NCBI RefSeq assembly: GCF_001039355.2
Contig: NW_019775595.1
Coordinates: 36,463-98,462 of the forward strand
DNA: 62,000 bases
Reading direction: 5' to 3'
Origin: Lingula anatina
Lineage: Eukaryota > Brachiopoda > Lingulata > Lingulida > Lingulidae
The notes under the pieces were generated by a model. That model was given only the letters and a program-made list of their open reading frames with translations, did no database searches and was not told the origin of the DNA. Position numbers and translations under genes: made by a program. Each line of letters starts with the position of its first letter. The first letter of the stretch is position 1. This document shows, piece after piece, positions 19,680 to 29,809 of the stretch.

Positions 19680-20690
19680 CATTTTCCCCCATTTTAAGTC
19701 CTTTCCCATTCCTATCTGTTTCATTTTTTCTTATATCACATTCATTTTTATTTTTGACTACATGCCAGTTCCCTTACCTCTTTACCCTTGCTGTCAGCTG
19801 TCATGCCTTCATCATCTGGGTGCATAGTATCCAGGAAAATGAACACACTTTCTTTATTCACCTGTTACAATTTGTATGTCTTCTAACCCCTATTACCCCA
19901 GCATGGGACCAATAAAACTGGTCAAATAATTGCCAGATTTCTAGGAGATTAAAGGGATGAAAATAGAGTTGAAAAGTAAAGATGAAGTTATGCGCAATCT
20001 AAAAAAAGTCGTGGAAATATTGAAAACAGTTGAGCAGTGGTTGCCGTTCTGCCAGTGTGTTCATGGGTTGTGCTATCACTACAGTTACGGTTACAATTAC
20101 TAGCAGGCTACACATCATGTGGGGAATAGGTGCAAGAAGTACAGGTTTGTCAGACGGGCAGAAAAAAAAACAGACAAGTAAGACAGACTTTTTGGTTTAA
20201 AAATGCTTAATTTAAAAGGGTAACAACTCTTCATATGAGGTTCAAAATTCCACATTAAACACATTATAGATAACATACAGAAATATATTCCATTTTACCA
20301 CCATAGTGGTGGTTATTGTAGTTCTAAAATATGTTTGCCATCATACCACATGAACCTTCATAAATTTCTACCCTCTGCAATAATCTTTTTAGAGATTGTT
20401 TCAAAACAAACACTTGAAAAAAAAAGACCAACTTTGAATGTCGGAAAAGAGTCATTAACCATTGTTAAATATGGAAACGTAGTCTTTTACCCCAGGAAAA
20501 TATGTTTTATGGCACTTTTCCCGCCAAAATGGAGAGCTGTTATCCCTTTAAAAGTCCTCCATATTGTTGTAATGTTATTTAGAGTTCATATATTGTGTGT
20601 TTGTGTAAAATCTCACCAACTGTCTTACAAGAGAACATGTTTTTATTTCTTGTTTGACCACATTCCTGAGATAAAAATGTTATTTCTGTT
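19680..20690. other. Non-coding DNA, nothing recognised
   Basis: No gene, RNA or repeat I can support. The plus-strand open frame at 20335-20700 has no recognisable motif. Confidence 0.4.
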
Positions 20691-20696
20691 AACAGG

Positions 20697-20829
20697 TTGA
20701 TACCACCCAAACCTGACCAGGAACCAGTGTCCACTAAGACCAATGGCTTCAAAGCTGACCATACAAACTTCATCTGGAATAGATTTTCCAGAAGTTTTTA
20801 CTCGAGAGTCTTCAAATTCATTTATTAAC
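20697..20829 (+). CDS. Possible terminal coding exon, unknown protein
   Basis: After an acceptor-like CTGTTAACAG, an open frame encodes LIPPKPDQEPVSTKTNGFKA, then DHTNFIWNRFSRSFYSRVF, and stops. The composition looks protein-like, but no family is recognised, there is no internal donor, and its phase cannot be linked to the exons at 21364 onward. Confidence 0.25.
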
Positions 20830-21363
20830 TGCCTGGCTTAATATTTTACTCGGTAGTTCACAGATGCGATATTCAAAATGATGTAAAATTCCATTCTTCT
20901 TCTTGTATTTTTGCATATTTGTCCATTACCCAAGTCTCCAATTATGATATCAAATTTTTAAATATGAAATTATGTGTACATATTTCAAACCAAAAACACA
21001 CCCAATATTAGTGTTCATTCCAAGTAGTTAGGGTAATTTTTTGCCTATTTCATGATATGTTCATAATGAGAAGAACAAAAAATTAGAAAGGAAATGTACC
21101 TAATGTTAAATAGACTGTGTGTGTGTGTAAAAATGTAAATATGTTGTCCATAAAAAACACAGTAGGTATGTAAATATTTGGTTTACTTTAATGATACATT
21201 TGTAATGATCTTATTACTACCACCAATTCAACATTGGTATTTTAAATGCCTTTCTTTCTTTAAAACAATAGATAAGTTGATGATTTCAGCATTTTCAAAT
21301 GCCACAGAAAAGGTTGGTTTTGTTAGCAGGTTCTGGTCTTCAGCATTCCATCCTCCCTCACAG

Positions 21364-21518
21364 CGGTAATGGACCTTTCCATCACAGCCAATGAAGCCGA
21401 GAATTTCCTCCAACTTGGTGGAGATACAGGACCACCCCTTCTCAGTGGCAGGGAAGCACTCGTCACTGATTTCATCCTACCAGATCAAGACACTGTAACA
21501 GAAAGAAAGAGCAGAAAG
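21364..21518 (+). CDS. Exon 1 of an unrecognised plus-strand gene
   Basis: 155 nt between the strong acceptor CATCCTCCCTCACAG and the donor GTAGTG. The frame (2 nt, then 51 codons) encodes VMDLSITANEAENFLQLGGD, then TGPPLLSGREALVTDFILPD and QDTVTERKSRK. It ends phase 0, which agrees with the next exon at 24610. A hydrophobic-acidic stretch is followed by a basic end. No domain is recognised. An antisense reading is also open but has no matching partner exons. Confidence 0.55.
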
Positions 21519-21539
21519 GTAGTGTTTTTATGTTTTTGC

Positions 21540-21900
21540 TTGTTTCATGACATTCCTAACCTTTGCATAAATTGATGTTTTTTTTAATTTTTTTATTATT
21601 ATTATTTTTTTTTTATAATAATCTCGAAATCTGTTTTAAAGTTTTTTTCCATTTGAGTTTTATATCTGTTTATTCATCTTAAAATACAGGTTGTAAGTTG
21701 ATTTCTTTTGTTAAACCTATTTTATAGATTATTTGAATAAGTATTTTACCAACATCCAAGTAAGTCAGAAAAAAAAAAAGGAGTTCACCAATGGTGTCAC
21801 AAGAAATAAGTAAATACTACACTTTTCTATAGATGATAATCTGTTTGATGACTACAGCCTTTTTCATTTTATTCCTCTGAGAAACATTACTTTAGGCCAA
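21540..21900. other. Intronic/non-coding DNA
   Basis: T-rich runs and low-complexity sequence. No gene is seen. Confidence 0.5.
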
Positions 21901-21924
21901 GCCAATATTTGTATACTTTTTTGN

Positions 21925-21971
21925 GTTAGGTCGATCCAGATGGATCGATCTAAATCTATGGGAATGCAGCC
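21925..21971. mobile_element. Harbinger-type MITE fragment abutting a single N
   Basis: Only the right end (GGATCGATCTAAATCTATGG to ...GCAGCC), followed by TTA, is present. The N at 21924 replaces the rest. It is the same family as 37644-37862 and 54619-54833. Confidence 0.65.
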
Positions 21972-21974
21972 TTA

Positions 21975-24370
21975 AATAGCCTCCTGAAGGAGACAACTCC
22001 AATATATGAATGCATAAAACATAATGTGCATTATTTTCTGTACACCCAAAATAAAATATATTTACCACATGTGAAACAAAAGGGATGAAAGTTTCGATAT
22101 GGTTTAAACTTTACTTTATGTGCCATAACAAATGCCCAATACATTTATATATTTATTTCAGTTGTACAAATGACATGATGTAACAATGTCATTTAGAAAT
22201 ACATTATTTAGACTACAATAACAATTACAAGTAAGAATAAAAAGAACTTGTGTAAGCCCATTATTTCAAGGCCCAAGAAAAAATATGTATACCCTATCTA
22301 GTAATGTGATCCCTTACTTCCACCCGCTGTTGGCTCTCAGATAGTCCGTGGGCAGTCAGAGAAAGGGCATACAGATAGAGATATAGTCAACACACTGACG
22401 AGATGGTCTGGAAGTTGGAAAAGGTACACATTGTTCATTGTATTTTTAATAGATTTTTTTTTTTTTTTTTTTTTTGTAATCAATGTATAAGGAGAATGGT
22501 TCACAGCATATGGGAGGTCACTTTTTTCATATATTTCAATCAGTACAGAGCTTAAAAGCTTTAATGATTTAAAATTGCTCACCTCTTCCCTCCCCCCTCC
22601 CCGGCCTCCACCCCCCGGACTTTGGAGGGAGAGGGGGATTAGGAAAAGGCAGTCATCACTGTGGGATCATAGTGAGAGTGTTATGCCAAGTTGTGTTTCA
22701 TCTGCTTATCTGGATTCAACACACACTTGAGGATTGTTGTGTAAACAGATGTTCTGTTCAACACTTCCGTTTATATTGTTTGACATGGTCTCTCCTGATG
22801 TTACAAGAATGTGCTATAGCAATCAGAAGACAGTAAGTGCAGTGAGTCAGAAAAAGGGAGGAAACCAAACTTGGATATATGTCACCAGACATCCAAATTA
22901 ATTCCGAGAGGTTTTCAAAATTGTTTTCAATTGTCCTCTTCAGTAAGTTGTTGAGATGTAGCTTTATGTTGGGATTCTATGTCCTAGATAATTACTATTA
23001 TTATTACTTGTTGGTTTTTTCAGGTTTTATTGGGATCAGTTTTGTGTTTTGTATGTCTCTCACAAAATTGTTGGATGTTGACAAATGATCACTTATTTTA
23101 AACTAAATACAATTGATATTGCACACACACAAACCCCTTCAAGAAAAAAATATGAACTTTTTTATTTTTTAACTGTTCTTTCTTTTGGAGGAACACTGTT
23201 GGCAGCAATTATCTCTCAATGAAAGGCTCTTTCTTTGCCTTGTTCTGTGCCAAATTAGAAAGAAGCCCTTTCCCATGACATTTGAACGCAAGCCAACTTG
23301 TGTGGCAACAATAATTGCCATTTTATGGAAAATTCATGACCCAAGTCTTTTTAACTTTTCAGATTCAATAATAGGGTGTGATTTGTTAAACTTGCTGTGT
23401 TTCAAATGATTTTTTTTTACAGTAAGCTCAGTTTTGTGAGAAGTATTGTTTGATCATTGGAGATGAAAATGGAGAAAAAAACTAACGAGGGAAGGGTTTT
23501 CAAACATGTATGTACATTGTAAATAATTTTTTTTAAACAAGGCTTATTAGAAAGGAGGAAAAGAAGGCAAATCACATTTAGCATTATATGCTCTCCTTAA
23601 ATCAGTGACGATTACAAAAAAACTGAATTTTTTAGAAAATAAATTTTGTTGAAGAAAGCAGTGCTTGTCAAACATTTTCTACATAGCTCATTGCGTAAAT
23701 TCATCACAGATTTGACATCTGTAAGAATTTCTGTTAAGTTCTTTCTGAAAACCTATATCAAGGAAACTCTTAATGACGGGAAGCCTGCCACTGTTGTAAG
23801 GCAGTGCTGCCAAAACTACTTTCTCTTGTACTTAATAGCAAATGTAAATAAACGGAAGTGAAAATCCATTGAAACTTGCTGCTGTGTTGGGTAAGGAAAA
23901 GTGGATTTGTTATTTAATTGGAAAAGCTCCTCATTATTGAAAGGCAACATGTGTGTTTTGTTTAATGGGTCATTTTAAAATTAAGTATGGGGCAAGAAAG
24001 ATGGTGAATTATAACGATTGAGCGCTGCTCCAAAATTTAGAGTATTAAGATGTATGATTAGGAAAGACTGCATACATGAAAGGCACTGGAGGGTTTTTAT
24101 TTACAATTAACGATAATGATAACCTTATAATTGAAATATGCCATGTTTAAATAATTTAACTTTACATCAATATAAAATATCATGTAAGTAGTTGGAAATA
24201 AAGAATACAGATGTACAGATTTAGAATGGTAGAAGATGGAAATACTAGCTCTTTACAGTGAAGTCCGCAAATTTTCAAAGCATGATCTGGAGAGATCAAA
24301 ATTTTGAAAAAATGTGGAAGTGCTGTGAGAAAAACACCAAAAGTGTGATTATTATATCTGATGTGAAAAT
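21975..24370. other. Probable intron; no gene recognised
   Basis: It lies between two phase-compatible exons. It contains a CT-rich stretch at about 22580-22637 and short A/T runs. I found no coding exon or RNA gene. Confidence 0.4.
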
Positions 24371-24375
24371 AATCA

Positions 24376-24379
<4 letters not shown>

Positions 24380-24435
<56 letters not shown>

Positions 24436-24469
24436 CAAATATATATATAAATGTTATTTAATATTATTG

Positions 24470-24525
<56 letters not shown>

Positions 24526-24540
24526 GTTATTTAATATTAT
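24380..24540. repeat. (AT)n arrays with a duplicated 23-bp spacer
   Basis: Two (AT)n tracts are each followed by ATAAATGTTATTTAATATTA TTG (24449 and 24521), so the array plus its neighbour was duplicated in tandem. Confidence 0.85.
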
Positions 24541-24609
24541 TGAAATAGTTTCTAACTCTAGTGAATTCTTAATCATTAGAATTTTGAAGAAATGGGTTTT
24601 GTATTACAG

Positions 24610-24665
24610 GAATTTGAAAAAAGATTACCCCAGAAAAGAAAAAAGAACCCTGTCAGAAGAGATAG
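24610..24665 (+). CDS. Exon 2 of the unrecognised plus-strand gene
   Basis: 56 nt after acceptor GTATTACAG, ending at a consensus donor GTAAGTAA. It encodes EFEKRLPQKRKKNPVRRDR, a lysine/arginine-rich, nuclear-localisation-like segment. It starts phase 0 and ends with two bases of a codon, matching the exon at 28910. Confidence 0.55.
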
Positions 24666-24915
24666 GTAAGTAACTGTTAAAAAACTAGCATAATAATACA
24701 ATTTAAAAAGAACACATGTAAAAAGAAATTATATATATTTAATTACCTGTAAAAAAATTGTCACCAATTCAGTGACATGCTTAAATAGGGAATTTTAACA
24801 GAGAAAATCAAGAGGTGCTTAATGTTTTTCGTGGAAAAAAGTCAGCTCCAAGGGAGAGGATGTAATTGGATTCAATTTGTAGTACAATATCAGCACTCAT
24901 TGGTACCTAAACCCT

Positions 24916-24939
24916 CACTCTCTCTCTCTCTCTCTCTCT
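24916..24939. repeat. (CT)n microsatellite
   Basis: Perfect dinucleotide run. Confidence 0.9.
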
Positions 24940-24940
24940 T

Positions 24941-26140
24941 TGTGGAAGAGACAAGAAATGAAACAGGTGACACTCTGTCAAATAGCAGTTTAAATATGTG
25001 ACAGGTTAATCTGGGGGTGACATTTCCAAGAGCTGTGACAGTTTAATTCACTGTGACAGTGCCTGACCTTTGCTGTGTGGTCTCTGGACATGCCCAGTGC
25101 TAATGGAAGGGCCATTAGGACTGCCTCACTGCTTCCAATTTAAACCCCTTCCAACAGGTCTTAACTCAGAACTGCTTTAAGGCTGAAAAGGAGACAATTA
25201 ATAAAACTGATTGTCTGGGTCACACAAGAGAATGTACCTGTTGCCCCCCCCCCCCCCCCAAATTAAATTGACCACTGCCACTCCATGGTCATTTAATTGG
25301 GTTAATTATATTGAAACAATACAGGCAGTGGCATACACCTTATTTGGGGACAGATATTGGATTTCTTTCTCTAAAGACTTTTTTCACACAAAACCATCAC
25401 CATGCTGTCAGGACAAGAGTCTTTTTTTTTTTTTGACAGAAAGGGAATGTAAGGGTGGATGTGGTTAGAATAAAAAAAAAAGAATAGTGGTGAAAGAATA
25501 GACACAAAATTGGAAATGTTGAAGATAAACAGAACAGAGATCATTTAATAAGGTTTATCAGGTTTGTATTTGGTTTTTCACTTAGGGATCATTTTGAATG
25601 TGTAACTGAGAAATATATGAATCACTTCTAAGTGCAAATTTGAGACAAAGTCATGGATGTAATTTTGCATAAAATTGTGACATAATACCCTCTGAAAGGT
25701 GCAATCATACTGGAAACTCTGATTATGTTTTTTAAGTGTAGCTGAAAACAAAATTGCATATTGGTCAGTGTAATCTCATACATGGGAGAAAATAGTTAAG
25801 TTTGCTGAATCAAGCACCTTTGAAAGACAGATTTTCGTCTCGCCATGTGTGGTCGCAAAATGTTCCACTATTTTCAAAGAAAACTTAAATTTAGGCCAAG
25901 TCTAATGTATTCTTAGCTTACCATTAATAGGAAAAATGTGTTGTTTCTTCCTCATGCCTCATTGACAAGTTTAGCACAATGAACTTGCTGTGTTTCTGTT
26001 TTTTTTGGTCGGTTGATTGAAATCACAACCACATGGGCAGTTCAAAACAATGGGAGATATAAGGTATACTGGGCAAAGGATTCTATAGGTACAGAGCAGT
26101 AAGGTATTAAATAGAAACGGTATACAGTAAGGTAATTATG
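24941..26140. other. Non-coding DNA
   Basis: A poly(C) run of about 17 at 25243-25259 and A-rich runs near 25475. No gene recognised. Confidence 0.45.
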
Positions 26141-26147
26141 CATCTTA

Positions 26148-26212
26148 GGGACCGTTCACATGGAAAGTCTATTTTCTAAAAATCTATTTTCTATTCGCAT
26201 GTGAACGGTCCC
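26148..26212. mobile_element. 65-bp minimal Harbinger-type MITE
   Basis: A nearly perfect hairpin, GGGACCGTTCACATGG to CATGTGAACGGTCCC, flanked by TTA at 26145-26147 and 26213-26215. Its arms share GTTCACATG and the TCTATTTTCTA repeats with the 257-bp element at 538-794, so it looks like a deletion derivative of the same family. Confidence 0.8.
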
Positions 26213-26215
26213 TTA

Positions 26216-27012
26216 TATTTGTCCATAAAATTCAGCAATACAAAGGCTTTTTTGCATGAGAGAGCAAGCAAAGCTAGGCAGTGTATCTGTAGTTGAGAAC
26301 CTAGATGTGTAGACTGTCATTATGCAAATTCTCATTGTGAATATTTGAAACAAAATAAATATTCCCATAAACCAACAACATCATAACAAGTTGGTAAGTG
26401 GGGAGATCTTCATGCATTGTTATAAAAGAAGAGGAACAGACAGAAGCACTTCAAGTTCCCAGTATGAGACATGTGTGTGAATATTGGAGAGGACAGTCTG
26501 TCAGGTTGCTTTATACCACATGTCCAGATACCAGACTGAGTCTGCAGGCTAGAGGCGATCAGTTCCTCACCAACAGCTCTCTCTTCTGTCAAATACTCAA
26601 AATGCTGTTCATGTTGGAGTGGCCACACTGTCATATGTGTGGAAAGCTTCAGTTTAAGTTTGTGATCATGATCTATTATTTCCCAGCCTCACCTGTGATG
26701 TTCACACTAATAAAAAAACTCATTTGCTCAGTACCATAACTATTCTGATGATTTTCAGGTGACTCCCTCTCATCTCTAATACATTAATGCAAGTGCAAGA
26801 CCAATTTTCCTCTGCTGTTCAAAGACAAAGATAGATTGTGGAATTTAAACTATGGCTAAAATCTTATAGACCAAACAGATCTAGTCAATCATGAACATAT
26901 AACAGATTTTTTTTTAAGATTTCTTTTTTTTATAAAAATTTATACTGGATTAAACATTTATCAAATTTTAAGTTGTCAGTTGTTGTATTGTTTCATTTTA
27001 GATCAAACACTC
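26216..27012. other. Non-coding DNA
   Basis: No gene recognised. The open frame at 26398-26739 has no motif. Confidence 0.4.
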
Positions 27013-27015
27013 TAA

Positions 27016-27317
27016 GATCGCATTCACAACGAGTTGAGTCAGGCTTTAGAAATCCTGGGGACTAAATATGGCGGACGTACATGAAAGAAAAACCGCCTAA
27101 TCTTTTAATAGTCTCTCTGCCTCTCACACGCCTCCCCATGTGTCGTCCCAATGGAGCCGAGATTTAATGACTGTCCCCCCGCAGGGACGACGTGTGGGGA
27201 GGCGTGTGAGAGGCGGAGAGACTATTAAAAGATTAGGCGGTTTTTCTTTCATGTACGACCACCATATTTAGTTCCCAGGATTTGTAAAGCCTGGCTCAAC
27301 TCGTTGTGAATGCGATC
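27016..27317. mobile_element. Harbinger-type MITE with long terminal inverted repeats
   Basis: About 302 bp. The ends GATCGCATTCACAACGAGTT are inverted at the right, and inner arms of over 80 bp (AAAACCGCCTAATCTTTTAA, CTCTCACACGCCTCCCC) pair across a CCCCGCAGGGACG loop. Bordered by TAA and TTA (TWA type). A right-end fragment of the same family lies at 51925-51975. Confidence 0.8.
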
Positions 27318-27322
27318 TTAGT

Positions 27323-27803
27323 ATCTCTTTGAAAATTGATCTGTAGCTGGCAGCCTGGACAGAAAGTGGTAGGTCTACCTCGGTGTCTGGCCACAGACAG
27401 ATAGCTTATCACCCTGGCACCACAACATACTCCATCTCATCAGTGGTCAATTTCCTCTCTAACCTCCCAGCAATTTCTTTGCGTCAATGAAGCCTTAAAA
27501 GAATCAACTTTTACTGCTACAAGCTCCCCTCTTTTGCCTCCTGAATGTGGAATAAGTCTCTGTTATGTGCACATCATTAGTGCTTTGCCTTAAAAATAAA
27601 ACTGGAAGAGACAGGTAGGTGTAATGTCTTGTTGCAGAGGCAGAGATAACCAGGGAGAAAAGGTTTCAGAGGCAGCATATGATATTCACATTCAAAAGTG
27701 ACTTGATACTCTGGGTGGGTGATTGAAGGTGTACATACTAAGGGTTTTAGGCCACATTACATGTTCACTTCGGAATGATATAAGATATCAACACATTGGT
27801 TTC
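27323..27803. other. Non-coding DNA between two MITEs
   Basis: No gene recognised. Confidence 0.4.
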
Positions 27804-27806
27804 TAA

Positions 27807-28017
27807 GACCGCATTCAGATTCACACATCGTACTATCTGGGTTGGTCCAACTCTAGTTAAGTGCAATCAGTGGAATCAGCTTAATTATCTAACATGCCTC
27901 AAGCAGCTAGGGGGTAATTAATTATCATGTGCTGATTCCGCTGATTGCATTTTAGCAGGAATCCCCTGTAGGGTTGGACCGACCCAGCTATTACTATCTG
28001 AGAATCTGAATGTGCCT
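27807..28017. mobile_element. Harbinger-type MITE
   Basis: 211 bp with inverted ends around CATTCAGATTC and an inner GATTCCACTGATTGCA-like stem, bordered by TAA and TTA. It shares the AGCTAGGGGGTAATTAA core with 33796-34097, so it is an older relative of that family. Confidence 0.7.
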
Positions 28018-28020
28018 TTA

Positions 28021-28909
28021 GCCAGTTAATTCATAATGTGAGTTTTCCTGTCTTGGTTAGGGTAATCCACTGGCCATTTTATACTGTACAAAAACTGAAA
28101 ATATCAAACAGATGTTTGTTAAATTCTAGACAGCATTCTCTAAAATTAGCCAGATATTTGTGTGGAGGAAAAGGTTCTTTGAATTGAAATGACAAGCAAT
28201 AGGCACAGTTTTGTACTTGTCTGAGAAAAAATGCCATGAGTTTCTCATATTTCCAAGAACATGGCAGATTTCCTTGAATGGACAGGCAATATTTGGAGGT
28301 GTACAGCTAGATATGTATCAGAAATGTTGGGTTATAAATAATTCTATGAAAAGAATCTGGCCTTCTTCCTCTTTATTTTTTATCTAAGCCAAAAATCAAA
28401 GACCCTGCTGTAGCAGAGAGTGTATCAGTGTCAGATGAAAACCTAAATTAATAGCTGGTCTTTTTCACTTCAAAGTAGTAGATAACCATTCATGCACATG
28501 CTGGTCTTAAGTTTTCACCATATCAATATTTAAGCCCCCATGTTTACTATCTCAAGAATAGTTTGAAAAATGGTGAAATAATCATCATTTCTGATAAACA
28601 CAAATGAACTGTCATATAGCATAACCATCACTTGCAGTTTGCGATGCTGTGGTAAAATAACATGAATAAAAAGATGATTGAAAACCATTTGAATACAGTG
28701 GATATGAAAAATTTGAATGAATAAATAAAATATAATAAAATAACATAAAGAAGGGGCCACAAATTTTAATATTGAATTCATTTGAATGAGAGGCTGGACA
28801 TCTGTGTTATGTATATAGAGGGGGAGGGCAGGCAGGTGTAATGAAATGATTGGATAAATATGATAATGAAATGTCAAATATTTATGCAATTTCCCAAATC
28901 TCCCATCAG
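28021..28909. other. Probable intron; no gene recognised
   Basis: AT-rich. A 141-codon antisense open frame (28530-28955) has no motif and overlaps the phase-matched exon at 28910. Confidence 0.4.
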
Positions 28910-28961
28910 AGCCCGCCTGTGGAGTGAGGTGTTGGACTGGCAGAGAGTCTGGCAATGGCAG
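28910..28961 (+). CDS. Exon 3 of the unrecognised plus-strand gene
   Basis: 52 nt between acceptor CAAATCTCCCATCAG and donor GTGAGAG. One base completes the codon split from the exon at 24610-24665; 17 codons then give ARLWSEVLDWQRVWQWQ. Exact phase agreement across three exons on one strand supports a real, tryptophan-rich, probably nuclear protein. Downstream exons are uncertain; 42656-42740 is a phase-compatible candidate. Confidence 0.5.
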
Positions 28962-29699
28962 GTGAGAGAAAACAGCCTCTACAGCAGGGTTCAGGTGTAT
29001 GGGATCTCTTGCAGTAGATACTGGAGCATCTGCAGTATTCGCCAGAACAATGCATGTCTTCTTTAAGTAGTTTGAAAACTATACCAGTTGCAAAGATGTC
29101 ATACCGTGATAAATGGTTTCAAGTTCTTCCAAGTTTTTTTTTCTGTATAAGAACCTTCAGATCATTCTAAAGTTATGATAAAGATATCATATTATCCAAT
29201 TCCCCCCAAACTAGAAGTAATACATCGACAGCTTCCTAAAGGAAAACAATTTGCAATAAATTTTATGGCATTTTTTATGTTGTATCTAGGTTTTTTTGGC
29301 ATTTACAAGACGGACAATGCAACTCCAGAGAGAAGATTGTAGAGCGTAGTCGCAGCAGACTTGATGTAGTAGTGGTTGTAGAGATGTTGATGTTTGTCCA
29401 TGAATTATCCAATCAAGTCTGAACATCATAGCACCTGGCCACAGTAAACAGTGTTAGATTAATAGCACTGTGAGATTGAAGATGGCTCCAGGAGATAGAG
29501 GGCCAGATTAAAGGACCAGAAAGAATGTGCAGAGCAGAAATATTTACAGCTTGATCCAAACTTTAGATTGTTGAGATCTGGAAATGGTTTATTGACAGGT
29601 AGATGGGCACATGGACTTGTTTGTGCTTTCGTCTGGGTTTCTGTATGGTGTCTATGGACTTTTGTAAGTTTTTAGTGTCTGTCAGTGAGCAATTGCAAA
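28962..29699. other. Non-coding DNA
   Basis: No gene recognised. Confidence 0.4.
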
Positions 29700-29728
29700 A
29701 TATTATTTATTTATTTATTAATTTATTT

Positions 29729-29803
<75 letters not shown>

Positions 29804-29806
29804 TTA
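29700..29806. repeat. (TTTA)n microsatellite
   Basis: About 100 bp of near-perfect tetranucleotide repeat. Confidence 0.95.
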
Positions 29807-29809
29807 ATT

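Noticed and set aside
20335-20700. 121-codon plus-strand open frame
   Set aside because: No motif; it ends just at the acceptor of the candidate exon at 20697 and looks like chance openness.
21228-21490. Antisense coding reading (ECFPATEKGWSC...GFIGCDGKVHY) with its own acceptor
   Set aside because: Looks protein-like, but has no phase-matched partner exon, while the plus-strand exon fits two others exactly.
28530-28955. 141-codon minus-strand open frame
   Set aside because: No motif, AT-biased composition, and it overlaps a plus-strand exon with matching splice phase.
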